Shown: one piece after another, positions 44,988-54,464 of the stretch
Position numbering within the stretch: the first letter of the stretch is position 1
Layout: every line of letters begins with the position of its first letter
NCBI GenBank assembly: GCA_041738345.1
Contig: JBGSPX010000047.1
Coordinates: 62,001-126,000, forward strand
DNA: 64,000 nucleotides
Direction: 5' to 3'
Source of the DNA: Proteocatella sp041738345
GTDB lineage: Bacteria > Bacillota > Clostridia > Peptostreptococcales > Filifactoraceae
Notes under the pieces: generated by a model
Database searches by the model: none
Told to the model about the DNA's origin: nothing
Seen by the model: only the letters and a program-made list of their open reading frames with translations
Program-made: the position numbers and the translations under genes

Positions 44988-46196
44988 TTAAAGCTCTACA
45001 CAAAATTCAACTCCATCTTTAGTATTTTTTGCATAAATTTTTCCATTATGATTTTCAACTATAGCCTTTGCAATAGAAAGTCCGAGTCCAAACCCACCTG
45101 TATTTCTATCTCTAGAGCTATCTTCTCTAAAAAATCTTTCAAAAATCTTTTCTTTATCCAATATGTTACTTCCTGAATTTTCTACTTTTAGCTTTATTTT
45201 AGCATCCTCATGGTGTAAGCTTATATTTATATATCCGCCTTCATTACAATTTTTAACTGCATTATCCATAAGCACTGCTAAAACTTGCTTTATAGAATTT
45301 TCATCGCCTTTAAAAACTACGTCCTCTTGTATATCTATTTCTATAGCTTTATTTTCCTCATACAACAGCGACTCAAATGGAAGCACTATACTTTCTACTG
45401 CTTCACTTAAATTAAACTCATATTTTTCAAAATTATTATGTTCTATTTTCGCTAGATATAACATATCATGCACTAAATCATTCATTCGCTTAGTTTCACT
45501 TTTTATATAATTTAGCCACTTTAGATTTTCATCTAATACATTTCCTTGAGATAAAAGTACATCTACATTAGCGTCTATAACCGTTATCGGTGTTTTTAGT
45601 TCATGACTAGCATCCGCTATAAACTGCTTTTGTTTTTCAAATGCAACTTCCACTGGCTTTATTGCCCAATTTGATAAATATTTTGAAATAAAATATATTA
45701 CAAGCAGTAAAATCATTCCAATCACAGAAGTAGTAATTGCAAGTCTTGATTTCATATCTGTTTCAGCTTGATTATCTAAAAATACAATTATGCTTCCATA
45801 TGGCTTTGGCTTAATTAAAAATTTTATATTTTTGTCTATATTTCCTACCTTTTGAGAGCTGCTTAGCACAATGTCTGTCATTGCTTTTATTTGTTCATAA
45901 TCATAGTCCAATCTAAATTCTGAAACCACTTCTATAATATTATAGTTATGGTCTAGCTTCACCGAAAAATTATTTATAGGTGCAAACTTTTCAGAAGGCA
46001 TTTGTTCGCCTTTATCTTTACGTTTTACAACAGGATTGATTCCATCATTATCGGCTATATCTCTTATAATATTCATACTTTGTCTTTCACTGGTATGATT
46101 CATTATTACATTTATAGATACAAATGTCACTAAGATTACGATAGTCATTATAGACATAATAATCATCATAAGTTTTTGTTTTAGTTTAATTATCAT
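44988..46196 (-). CDS. Sensor histidine kinase of the VTC-linked two-component system
   Basis: 402-aa membrane kinase: TM1 (MIIMSIMTIVILVTFVSINVIM), an extracellular loop of about 120 residues, TM2 (AITTSVIGMILLLVIYFISK), then H-box ADASHELKTPITVIDANVD, N-box DNAVKN, F-box and GGFGLGLSIAKAI. Start overlaps the response regulator by 11 bases. Divergent neighbours are the polymerase/DUF4956/CotH genes. Confidence 0.94.
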   Translation of the reverse strand: MIIKLKQKLMMIIMSIMTIVILVTFVSINVIMNHTSERQSMNIIRDIADNDGINPVVKRKDKGEQMPSEKFAPINNFSVKLDHNYNIIEVVSEFRLDYDYEQIKAMTDIVLSSSQKVGNIDKNIKFLIKPKPYGSIIVFLDNQAETDMKSRLAITTSVIGMILLLVIYFISKYLSNWAIKPVEVAFEKQKQFIADASHELKTPITVIDANVDVLLSQGNVLDENLKWLNYIKSETKRMNDLVHDMLYLAKIEHNNFEKYEFNLSEAVESIVLPFESLLYEENKAIEIDIQEDVVFKGDENSIKQVLAVLMDNAVKNCNEGGYINISLHHEDAKIKLKVENSGSNILDKEKIFERFFREDSSRDRNTGGFGLGLSIAKAIVENHNGKIYAKNTKDGVEFCVEL

Positions 46197-46869
46197 CCGC
46201 TACCTCCAGATAATACCCTAGACCTCTTGCCGTCTTTATGGATACTTTGGATTTTAAATGCTCCAGCTTTTTCCTTAAAAACGATATATATACTTCTACA
46301 TTATTATATTCTGCCTCGGAATCAAACCCCCATACTTTTTCAATTAATTTCTCTTTGGTTATTATATTACTTGGATTTTTCATAAAAAGTTCCATTATCT
46401 GAAATTCTTTTAAGCCTAATTTTATAAATTTTTTTTCAGTTGAAAGCTGGCAATTTGATAAATTTAAAATAATATCTCCAAAATAGACTTCATTATCTAT
46501 TACTATATCTGTATTTCGTCTAAGTACAGCTCTTACTCTTGCAAGCAATTCTTCAATCACAAATGGTTTAGTTATATAATCATCTGCCCCACAATCTAAG
46601 CCAATCACCTTGTCTGATATCTCACTTTTAGCTGTTAAAAGTATTATTGGCGTAGCTATTCCATTTTTTCGACATTCTTTTAAAACTGAAACTCCATCCT
46701 TTTTCGGGAGCATTATATCCAGTAAAATGAGGTCGTATACTCCACTTTTGATATAATCTACTCCATTTTCCCCATCAAATACTGTATCTACTATAAATTT
46801 ATTTTTTTCAAGCAGTTTTGATAATGCTTCTGCTAGAGCTTTTTCATCCTCTACTACTAATATTCTCAT
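46186..46869 (-). CDS. OmpR-family response regulator of the VTC-linked system
   Basis: 227 aa from ATG 46869 (GAGGTGATAAAT upstream; the GTG at 46878 is in the RBS). Receiver with VEDE, phosphoacceptor in LILLDIMLPKKDG and Lys in YITKPFV, then the winged helix KEFQIMELFMKNPSN / VEVYISFLRKKLE. Probably binds the 11-bp direct repeats at 46936-46952 in the divergent region. Confidence 0.94.
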   Translation of the reverse strand: MRILVVEDEKALAEALSKLLEKNKFIVDTVFDGENGVDYIKSGVYDLILLDIMLPKKDGVSVLKECRKNGIATPIILLTAKSEISDKVIGLDCGADDYITKPFVIEELLARVRAVLRRNTDIVIDNEVYFGDIILNLSNCQLSTEKKFIKLGLKEFQIMELFMKNPSNIITKEKLIEKVWGFDSEAEYNNVEVYISFLRKKLEHLKSKVSIKTARGLGYYLEVADDN

Positions 46870-46935
46870 ATTTATCACCTCTTTGATAAATTATATCACT
46901 TCAACCTTAAAATAATATTGAAAATTTTTAAAAGC

Positions 46936-46968
46936 TTTAAGATTATTTTAAGCTTATGGTAATACAAT
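46936..46968 (+). promoter_or_regulatory. Promoter of the VTC operon with direct repeats
   Basis: Two TTTAAG hexamers start 11 bases apart (46936 and 46947), the OmpR-type spacing, directly over the -35 position of a TACAAT (46963-46968). This is the layout of an activator-dependent promoter. Confidence 0.55.
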
Positions 46969-47010
46969 TAGCCCATAGAACATTATTTATTTTGACTGGA
47001 GGTGAAAAAT

Positions 47011-47688
47011 ATGAAATTCAGACATGAGCTTAAACACTATATAAATTATTTTGACTATATTATAATTTCAAATCGACTAAAACAGGTTATGGAAAATGAT
47101 AGTTATGCAAATGAAAATGGTGAATATAAAGTAAGAAGTCTATATTTTGATAACTACAATGATAAAGTACTAAAAGAAAAACTCAATGGGGTAAATCACC
47201 GAGATAAATACCGAATAAGACTATACAATGATGATGCTTCATTTATAAGACTTGAAAAAAAATCTAAAATAAATGGACTATGTAAAAAAATAAGTAGCCG
47301 TATTTCAAAAGAAGAAGTCAAGCTTATTTTAGATGGAAATATTGATTTTCTAAACACCAAAGAAAATTCATTATTCAACGAATTTTTTGAAAAGATGTCT
47401 AAAGAACTTTTAAAACCTAAAACTATAGTGGATTATATAAGAGAAAGTTATATATATCCTACCGGAAATGTAAGAGTTACTTTTGACAAATCTATAAAAA
47501 GTGGATTGAATTCAATCAATATATTGTCTTCTGAAATACCTACTCTTGAGACTTTAAACTCAAATCTTATTGTATTAGAGGTAAAATATGATGAGTTTTT
47601 ACCAGAATTAATTGCTGATATGCTTCAGATAAAAGAACGTAAAAATAGTTCCATATCTAAATACGCTTTATGCCGAATGTATAATTAA
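47011..47688 (+). CDS. VTC-domain polyphosphate polymerase family protein
   Basis: 225 aa from ATG 47011 behind GGAGG; the GTG at 47002 overlaps the RBS. Polyphosphate polymerase (VTC4-like tunnel) family: N-terminal FRHELKHYINYFDY, basic motifs YKVRSLYFDNYNDKVLKEK and HRDKYRIRLYND, IRLEKKSKINGLCKK, and the acidic LIVLEVKYDEFLPE. The tunnel lysine/arginine and glutamate residues are present. It is the first gene of a set with DUF4956 and CotH genes; in this set the true product (polyphosphate or another polymer) is not established. Confidence 0.88.
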   Translation: MKFRHELKHYINYFDYIIISNRLKQVMENDSYANENGEYKVRSLYFDNYNDKVLKEKLNGVNHRDKYRIRLYNDDASFIRLEKKSKINGLCKKISSRISKEEVKLILDGNIDFLNTKENSLFNEFFEKMSKELLKPKTIVDYIRESYIYPTGNVRVTFDKSIKSGLNSINILSSEIPTLETLNSNLIVLEVKYDEFLPELIADMLQIKERKNSSISKYALCRMYN

Positions 47689-47725
47689 AAAATTTAATTA
47701 TTTTTATTAAAAAGGAGATGTAACA

Positions 47726-48397
47726 ATGACATTTAACGATATTTTAAAATCAAGTTTTCTAGAAAAGGCTACAAGCCTTTCACTTATTGATATAGCTTTA
47801 GCTATGATAATTGCACTTGCACTTGGGCTATTTATAATGGCCGTTTATAAAAAAACTTTTAAAGGGGTTATGTACTCCCATAGCTTTTGTATATCACTTT
47901 TAGCTATGACGCTTATAACTACACTTATAATCCTTGCTATTACCTCAAATGTTATTCTTTCGCTCGGTATGGTCGGGGCACTATCTATTGTACGATTTAG
48001 AAGCGCTATAAAAGAACCCCTTGATATTGCATTTCTATTTTGGTCAATAAGCGCTGGTATTGTAAGTGGTGCAGGCCTAATATCACTTGCCGTTTTTGGT
48101 TCTATATTTATAGGTGTTATAATGGTGCTTTTTGTAAATAAAAGCTCTAATGATAATCCCTATATCCTAGTTGTAAATTGTGATGATGAAAGTAGTGAAA
48201 ATGAACTTGAAGCTTTATTAAGAAAAAATTTAAAAAGACATATAGTAAAATCTAAAACTGTATCCAAAGATGGAATAGAGCTAACGTTTGAAATCAGACT
48301 CAAAAACATAGCTACTAAATTTATAAATGAAATCTCTAATTTAAGTGGGGTAAAAAAGGCAGTACTTGTAAGCTACAATGGAGATTATATGGGATAG
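47726..48397 (+). CDS. DUF4956 membrane protein
   Basis: 223 aa, with about four TM helices in residues 15-145 (DIALAMIIALALGLFIMAV; ISLLAMTLITTLIILAIT; VGALSIVRFRSAIKEP; GAGLISLAVFGSIFIGVIM) and a small cytosolic alpha/beta domain at the C-terminus. DUF4956 is usually encoded next to VTC and CotH genes, as here. Function unknown. RBS AAGGAGATGTAACA. Confidence 0.9.
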   Translation: MTFNDILKSSFLEKATSLSLIDIALAMIIALALGLFIMAVYKKTFKGVMYSHSFCISLLAMTLITTLIILAITSNVILSLGMVGALSIVRFRSAIKEPLDIAFLFWSISAGIVSGAGLISLAVFGSIFIGVIMVLFVNKSSNDNPYILVVNCDDESSENELEALLRKNLKRHIVKSKTVSKDGIELTFEIRLKNIATKFINEISNLSGVKKAVLVSYNGDYMG

Positions 48398-48407
48398 GAG
48401 GCACGTT

Positions 48408-50102
48408 TTGATAAATGAAAAATATACTAAAAAAATAACTATTTTTTTTATAAGCTTTGTACTTTTATTTACTACACTTCTCTATAGCTTAAAAGCTGAT
48501 AATTCTAGCTCTGTAATCGCCTCAACTAATAATAGTGATTATGTATCTAAGGTATTAAAAAAAGATGAAGTTATAGAAATTGATATAATTGCAGATGAAC
48601 AAAAATGGACGGATATGCTTGAAAATGCTTCTAAGGAAGAATATATATCTGCGGACGTTGTAATAAATGGCGAAAAAATATCTACTGTAGGTATTCGCCC
48701 AAAAGGAAATTCAAGCCTTAACATGGTAGCCTCAGATGAAACCACTGATAGATTCAGTTTTAAAATAGATTTTGATCAATACATCGATGGTCAAAATTTA
48801 TATGGCCTAAAAAAATTAGCCCTAAACAATATGATAGGTGATGCCAGTTATATGAAAGAGTATCTTTCTTATGACTTAATCTCCGAAATTGGAGTAAATA
48901 CGCCTGCCTATTCATTTGCAAATATTACGCTTAATGGTCAGCCTTGGGGACTTTATCTTGCGGTCGAAGTCCTTGAAGAAGACTTTTTGTCTAGATACTA
49001 TGGTTCTGATTATGGAAACCTCTATAAACCAGAAAGTACAATGGGTGGTATGGAAAAACCTGATGGTATGCAGGCTCCTCCTGACGGACAAACTCCTCCT
49101 AATGAACAGGCTATTCCTGATGCAAATAGCTCCGCCACGCAAGAAGCCCCTTTTACTAAAAATCCTATGACCTCAAAAACTTCTAACGGTACTAATTTAG
49201 TTTATAATGGAGATGAATTAGAAAACTATAGTGGTATATTCGATAATGTAGTTACAAAATCTACTACGGAAAAGGATTTTACTAAAGTTGTAGAGATGAT
49301 TAAAGCTCTAGACAAAGGTGAAGATCTTGAAAAATATCTTAATGTAGATGAAATTTTAAGATATTTTGCTGCAAATACTTTTTTAGTAAATCTAGACCAT
49401 TATGCTGGGACTATGAAGCACAATTATTATTTATATGAAAATCAGGGTATATTTGAAATATTACCTTGGGATTATAACTTATCATTTGGTGCCTTCCAAC
49501 ATGGCAGTGCTTCTGAAATAATAAATTTCCCAATTGACAAGCCCTTTACAGATTCAGCAGAAAATACGCCTTTGATAGCTAAATTGTTAGAAGTAGATGA
49601 ATATAAAGAAATTTATCATAAATACCTATTAGAGATAGTTCAAAACTATATTCAAGATGGAAAATTTGAAAATAAAATAAATTCACTGGATAAATTGATT
49701 TCTGAATATGTAATAAATGATAAAACTGCATTTTTCAACTATGCGGAATATAAAGCAGCTGTTGAAAACTTAAAAATATACGGTAATGATAGAGCCAAAA
49801 GTATACTCTTACAATTAGACGGTTCTCAACCATCTGAAACTTATGGAACTCTAGAAACAAAATTAGATACCAAAGCACTTGGAAGTATGGGTGGTGATAA
49901 AAAAGGAGGAGACTTCAAAAAAGGTGATAAGCGTCCCGAAGCGCCTCCAAATACAGAAAATGGAAATACCCCTCCTAGTATAAAAAATACCCCTTCAGTT
50001 GAACCTAAAGACTTAATTATACCTGCTGTTTCCATATTAAGCTTAATTATAGCGACTATAATAATCTATAAGTTTAGAAGAAAAAAATTCAATTCCAATT
50101 AA
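48408..50102 (+). CDS. CotH kinase family surface protein
   Basis: About 564 aa from TTG 48408, six bases after AGGAGG and overlapping the DUF4956 end. N-terminal TM/signal (ITIFFISFVLLFTTLLYSL), then the CotH kinase fold: DVVINGEKISTVGIRPKGNSS, KIDFDQY, LALNNMIGDASYMKEYLSYDL, GLYLAVEVLEEDF, LDHYAGTMKHNYYLYEN and the metal-binding ILPWDYNLSFG. A Pro/Gln-rich insert (residues about 217-250) interrupts the fold, and a Gly/Lys/Pro-rich tail precedes a C-terminal TM helix (PAVSILSLIIATIIIYKF). CotH proteins phosphorylate other proteins; here it acts outside the membrane. Confidence 0.88.
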   Translation: MINEKYTKKITIFFISFVLLFTTLLYSLKADNSSSVIASTNNSDYVSKVLKKDEVIEIDIIADEQKWTDMLENASKEEYISADVVINGEKISTVGIRPKGNSSLNMVASDETTDRFSFKIDFDQYIDGQNLYGLKKLALNNMIGDASYMKEYLSYDLISEIGVNTPAYSFANITLNGQPWGLYLAVEVLEEDFLSRYYGSDYGNLYKPESTMGGMEKPDGMQAPPDGQTPPNEQAIPDANSSATQEAPFTKNPMTSKTSNGTNLVYNGDELENYSGIFDNVVTKSTTEKDFTKVVEMIKALDKGEDLEKYLNVDEILRYFAANTFLVNLDHYAGTMKHNYYLYENQGIFEILPWDYNLSFGAFQHGSASEIINFPIDKPFTDSAENTPLIAKLLEVDEYKEIYHKYLLEIVQNYIQDGKFENKINSLDKLISEYVINDKTAFFNYAEYKAAVENLKIYGNDRAKSILLQLDGSQPSETYGTLETKLDTKALGSMGGDKKGGDFKKGDKRPEAPPNTENGNTPPSIKNTPSVEPKDLIIPAVSILSLIIATIIIYKFRRKKFNSN

Positions 50103-50130
50103 AGTTGAATAATTTTTACTAAGTCAAAAA

Positions 50131-50176
50131 CAAACCTCTTTAAGAATCTTTAATTAGACTTCTTTTCAGAGGTTTG
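50131..50176. terminator. Bidirectional terminator
   Basis: CAAACCTCT / AGAGGTTTG stem with a 28-base loop, between the convergent CotH and AraC genes. Confidence 0.75.
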
Positions 50177-50200
50177 CTTTACTTTGTTTATTTAAAAAAA

Positions 50201-51073
50201 TCATCTTATCGGAATATATATATCCATTTCTGAATTTTGATTGTTTATTCCTAGAAATCTTTCATCATAATACTCAAAATCTTCTCTTTTATCTATTTCT
50301 ACATCTTTTTTAATAAGCCAAGTTCCACTTATAAAAGCATATGTGGTCTTTAGGGTATATATACTGCCAACATGTGTAAATACCGCATATTTCCCTTCCA
50401 TAAGTTCTTTAGTTTCAAATTCAAATTTATCCATAAAACGTTCTGCTTCCATTCCTAAAAAATGAACAGTTTCGGTCTCTTTAGAAAATTTGTTTAGTTC
50501 AAAATCTGGATTTACTTCACAGATTCCATATTTGGGTTTAAATAATAAATTTTCATCTAATAAATCTAACTTTTCACTAAAATTTTGCCATGAATAAAAT
50601 AAGGAATCATCTTTAAGCGAAGTACTGTATCTAATTCCATATAAGACTTTACTTTCTATTTCAACTATTTTAGGTTTTAAATTTACATTATCCACTAAGT
50701 GCTTGATTTGACTTATATTCCAATTAGTCTTATTTCCCACAATAGTTTCTATTCTATTTTTCCTATATATTGAAGGCGTAACTTTATATACTTTTTTAAA
50801 CGCTCTACTAAAAGATTCCTGAGATTCAAATTGATACTGCACTGTAATATCTATGATTCTTTTATCTGTATACAAGAGTTCTTTAGCTGCCTTCGAAAGT
50901 CGCCTTAATCTTATATAATTTCCTACAGTTTCACCAAGAAACATTTCAAATATCCGATGAAAATGATAATATGAATATCCAGCCTCCCTCGCTACATCTT
51001 CAACCTTTATATTTTCAGACAAGTTATTTTCTATATAAAATATAGCTTTTTCCAAGGGTTTTAAATAACTCAC
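50201..51073 (-). CDS. AraC-family regulator with GyrI-like domain
   Basis: 290 aa from GTG 51073 with AGAGGTGA upstream. Two HTHs of the AraC type at the N-terminus (KVEDVAREAGYSYYHFHRIFEMFLG; FESQESFSRAFKKVYKVTPSIYRK) and a C-terminal effector-binding domain (about 130-290) of the GyrI/Rob kind (YGIRYSTSLKDDSLFYSW; MDIYIPI end). Such regulators sense hydrophobic drugs or similar compounds. Coupled closely to the C45 peptidase gene, whose stop lies inside its leader. Confidence 0.9.
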   Translation of the reverse strand: MSYLKPLEKAIFYIENNLSENIKVEDVAREAGYSYYHFHRIFEMFLGETVGNYIRLRRLSKAAKELLYTDKRIIDITVQYQFESQESFSRAFKKVYKVTPSIYRKNRIETIVGNKTNWNISQIKHLVDNVNLKPKIVEIESKVLYGIRYSTSLKDDSLFYSWQNFSEKLDLLDENLLFKPKYGICEVNPDFELNKFSKETETVHFLGMEAERFMDKFEFETKELMEGKYAVFTHVGSIYTLKTTYAFISGTWLIKKDVEIDKREDFEYYDERFLGINNQNSEMDIYIPIR

Positions 51074-51090
51074 TATCTCACCTCTACAAA

Positions 51091-52194
51091 TTACACCCAC
51101 TCATAAAAATCTACTGGAGATTTTTCATCCACAATTTCAACTTCAAATTCAGTATATCCTAAATCTGAATCTATTTCAAATCTTCTCCATTCGTTTAAAC
51201 TTGGTGAGCCAAAACAAACCTCCACCGATTTTTCCTTAGGATCAAAAATCATCGCTCTAAGCGTTCCAAATATCTCTTCATAATAATTACAACATAGACC
51301 CTCAGGATATTTAGCTGAAGATAAATATTTTAAATCATCTACTGATACTTTTGGTTTTGAATCCAAAAACTTAGCTATCTGCTCATATCTCACTACAGAA
51401 TTCTTCATACTAAGTGGACTTAAATGTTTTAGTTCCTCAAAATGAATATGATTAGTAGAATGAAGATAATTTTTTTCGCTTCTTTCATTTAGTTTTATAT
51501 GAGCTTTATTCCCATCAAAGGTTTCCAGTAATGCTATATTGTCATTTGCATCTGCCAACATAAGATTTATATTATAGGCTATTGGCATTTCTCTTGAAAG
51601 TGCTATCGCTTCATCAACATTTTTGCAGTTTTCAAGTAGAGTTCTAATTACTGCCCAAAATTGAAGCCCTGTTATTGCAGGCTTTCTGCCAATCGTATTA
51701 CTTACAGGAATTCCTGTAGAACTTTGTGCTACAACTAAACCATGTTCATTTAACCCATCTTCTCTTCCAAAATTAAGTATTGAAGCTCCCAAATGCTTAT
51801 ATTTGCCATTTATACTTGTATGGCAGAGTTCCATGGGTTCATATTTTGGAGAAAATTCATAATTTCTAAGCATAAGCGTCTTTTTACATTCAGTTTTTGA
51901 CGGAAGTAGAGCCGCTATACTGCATCCTGGTTTTAAATACGTCATAGCATAATATAAAGCTCTATTTGAAGCTATTCCAGTAGCTTCTGAAAAACCTTCT
52001 ATTTCTTCATTTATGCCTTGGCAATATTTATCAAATAATGTACGCACCACTTTCATTTCTTCTTTAGTGTAAATATCCTCTTTTATTTGACTAAGTTCTA
52101 AAAATTGAGGTGAAGCTTTACAAATTTCTCCCATAGCTTTCCCCACCTCATAATTAGTACCTGCTACTTTAATATACTTTGATTTAAGTTTCAT
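51091..52194 (-). CDS. C45-type acyltransferase/peptidase
   Basis: 367-aa Ntn-hydrolase of the penicillin acyltransferase (C45) type. Self-cleavage would expose a nucleophile Cys in LKPGCSIAALL (about residue 93); the family NFGREDGLNEHGLVVAQSSTG and LHSTNHIHF are seen. Substrate unknown; homologues range from amide hydrolases to acyltransferases. No signal peptide. Shares the transcript with the AraC gene, which may respond to its substrate. Confidence 0.85.
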   Translation of the reverse strand: MKLKSKYIKVAGTNYEVGKAMGEICKASPQFLELSQIKEDIYTKEEMKVVRTLFDKYCQGINEEIEGFSEATGIASNRALYYAMTYLKPGCSIAALLPSKTECKKTLMLRNYEFSPKYEPMELCHTSINGKYKHLGASILNFGREDGLNEHGLVVAQSSTGIPVSNTIGRKPAITGLQFWAVIRTLLENCKNVDEAIALSREMPIAYNINLMLADANDNIALLETFDGNKAHIKLNERSEKNYLHSTNHIHFEELKHLSPLSMKNSVVRYEQIAKFLDSKPKVSVDDLKYLSSAKYPEGLCCNYYEEIFGTLRAMIFDPKEKSVEVCFGSPSLNEWRRFEIDSDLGYTEFEVEIVDEKSPVDFYEWV

Positions 52195-52376
52195 ACGATT
52201 CTCCTTTTCTATTATCTATTTATGATTCTATTATCTCAATAATTAGAATTAAATTCCTGACATTTTCTGCTCTAATTTATATTAAAAATAATATTGCTTA
52301 TTTGAAATCGATATGTTATTTTAAACTTAATTAACTATACGAATAATATGAAAAATTGACTTGGAGGAAACACCCT

Positions 52377-53687
52377 ATGAAAACAAAAATGCTGTCTTTG
52401 CTTTTAGCATCCAGTATGCTATTTTTAAGTTTTGGCGCTATACTTAATACTAGTTTTGCACTTAGCACCCCTAGCACCTCGCTTTGGAATTCTAACAAAG
52501 AGAAAAACAAAATTGTAGTTATAAGTGATATACATCTTGGAATTAAAGATGAATATACTGAAACACTTAAAAATCGTGCTGTTTTAATCAAATTTCTAAA
52601 AAATCTACAAAATACATCAGATGTAAGAGAATTAGTAATTGCAGGAGATTTTTTAGATGAATGGTTTTTACCAGTTGATTACCCAAGCTATACAGATCAA
52701 AAACAGTTTTATAAAGATGTAATTACAAACAATAAAGCCGTTATTCAAGAATTTAATAATCTTACAAAAAAAGGTATCAAATTAGTATATGTACCTGGTA
52801 ACCATGATATGATGCTAGAATATAGTATTTTAAAAGAAGCTATTCCTAAAATCATCATCGCCAGTGATAAACAAGGCCTTGGAACTTATTATACTGGAGA
52901 TAGAAATGAAATCGCTATAGAGCATGGCCATCGTTATGATGTATTTTCAGCTCCAGATACTGTAACTAATGCTAAGCTATGTGGAAATGACGATACCATA
53001 CTTCCAGCCGGATATTTCTATGCTCGTTATGCAGCTACATGGGTTTTAGAAGGTCGCCCCAAAGTAGAAAAAAATCTTCCAGTTGTTACTAATATACCAG
53101 ACAAGAGTAATACTGACCAATACGGTGCTTATGTTTATTATTCTATACTTAAAGATATATCAAAAAAAATTACCCCTTCAAATAAACTTGAGGATAAAAT
53201 TTTTGATATGCATATAGCAGGATTTAATGATAAATATACCTATCTTGATTTTTACCCTGCTCAACAAAAAGATAACACTATTTCTGCCCCAGTACTATTT
53301 AAAAATATTCAAAGAACATGGGATGAACGCCAAAAACTCAATAATGTTAAAATTCCAAATAACTTCATCGAAGCTACCGCTGGCGCTTTAAATTGGGAAT
53401 ATTATTTCAAACAAGCTAAAGTTCAGTATATTGATAATCCTAATGAAAATGTAGATGTAGTTGTATTTGGACATACTCATGTTCCTGTATATCAAAACAT
53501 CGGAAATGGGAAATACTATGTAAATGACGGAACTTGGATAGATGACAACACTAATTATCCAGCAGCTGCGAGAACTTTTGCTGTAATAACTACTGGTGAA
53601 AAAGATACAGCTTTATTATATAGTTATAACGAAGACGGTTCTATTGTAGATATTAGTAAAAGCGTTAGCAAAAAATCAGAAAAATAA
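52377..53687 (+). CDS. Secreted metallophosphoesterase
   Basis: 436 aa from ATG 52377 (GGAGG nine bases upstream), with a Sec signal peptide (LSLLLASSMLFLSFGAILNTSFA). Calcineurin-like motifs: VISDIHLG, AGDFLDEW, PGNHDMMLE, EHGHRYD, FGHTHVPVY. Dinuclear metal site complete. The substrate could be an extracellular nucleotide or phosphodiester, not determined. Monocistronic; the 182 bases upstream of it (52195-52376) show no gene. Confidence 0.92.
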   Translation: MKTKMLSLLLASSMLFLSFGAILNTSFALSTPSTSLWNSNKEKNKIVVISDIHLGIKDEYTETLKNRAVLIKFLKNLQNTSDVRELVIAGDFLDEWFLPVDYPSYTDQKQFYKDVITNNKAVIQEFNNLTKKGIKLVYVPGNHDMMLEYSILKEAIPKIIIASDKQGLGTYYTGDRNEIAIEHGHRYDVFSAPDTVTNAKLCGNDDTILPAGYFYARYAATWVLEGRPKVEKNLPVVTNIPDKSNTDQYGAYVYYSILKDISKKITPSNKLEDKIFDMHIAGFNDKYTYLDFYPAQQKDNTISAPVLFKNIQRTWDERQKLNNVKIPNNFIEATAGALNWEYYFKQAKVQYIDNPNENVDVVVFGHTHVPVYQNIGNGKYYVNDGTWIDDNTNYPAAARTFAVITTGEKDTALLYSYNEDGSIVDISKSVSKKSEK

Positions 53688-53700
53688 ATAAAATATATAC

Positions 53701-53748
53701 AAAAAAATATTGACTTAAAGCAAGCTACTTTAGGTCAATATTTTTTTG
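53701..53748. terminator. Strong terminator between phosphoesterase and LiaF-like gene
   Basis: AAATATTGAC.TAAAG / CTTTA.GTCAATATTT with T7 after it, serving convergent genes. Confidence 0.9.
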
Positions 53749-53771
53749 GTTTAAGTTATTTATCTTATTTT

Positions 53772-54464
53772 CTATATATAAATTATTTCTACACCACTAA
53801 AGCTTACATTTCCTGTAATTACTAAAGTATTTGTAGTTAGAGCTTCATTTTGATTTTTCTCATTAACTCCACCAAAATATGCTCCAGTTTTGTCTTCAAC
53901 TCTCCAATTTCTTGGTAAATAAAGTTCTATTCCCCCAAATGAAACATCTAGATTTATAGTAGCTTTCTCACCTTGCATTCTTACTTTATCAAAATAGACT
54001 TTCATCGAGCCAAATGAACATTTTAAATCACCATGAATAAATATATCTGTCTCCACATATTTTATAAGTGTTCCAAATGAATTTTCAAGTCTTATATAAC
54101 CATTATCTGCCATATCTACTTTTTCAAATTTCCCAAAGCACCATCTTCCATCTCTGCAATGATTTTTTGTTTGAAATATCATCGAAAGTCCTATACTCCC
54201 TAGTAAAGCTGCCAAAAGTAATGTTCCTGAAGAAAGTGATTCTATTCCAAGCTCTTTATCATACATTATACATAAAAATGCAATAGGAAATAAAATTCCA
54301 CTAAAATTCATTTTTACTGTACTTTTTATAATTATAACTACAAAAAATATGGTTAACAGCATACTAAATATATTTATATCTGGGAAAAATCCAAGTTTAC
54401 TTACTATAAGAAATATAGCCCCCAATATTAATGTAAGTCCCCAAAATAACCTCTCTTTTTTCAT
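53772..54464 (-). CDS. LiaF-like membrane protein
   Basis: 230 aa. Four N-terminal TM helices (residues about 6-98), then a soluble all-beta domain with repeats of the kind SFGTLIKYVE, SFGSMKVYFDK, SFGGIELYLP, FGGVNEKN, a toastrack-like fold as in LiaF C-terminal domains. Paired with a LytTR regulator by a 4-base overlap, so it likely inhibits or senses for it. Role in envelope stress is inferred from family. Confidence 0.85.
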   Translation of the reverse strand: MKKERLFWGLTLILGAIFLIVSKLGFFPDINIFSMLLTIFFVVIIIKSTVKMNFSGILFPIAFLCIMYDKELGIESLSSGTLLLAALLGSIGLSMIFQTKNHCRDGRWCFGKFEKVDMADNGYIRLENSFGTLIKYVETDIFIHGDLKCSFGSMKVYFDKVRMQGEKATINLDVSFGGIELYLPRNWRVEDKTGAYFGGVNEKNQNEALTTNTLVITGNVSFSGVEIIYI

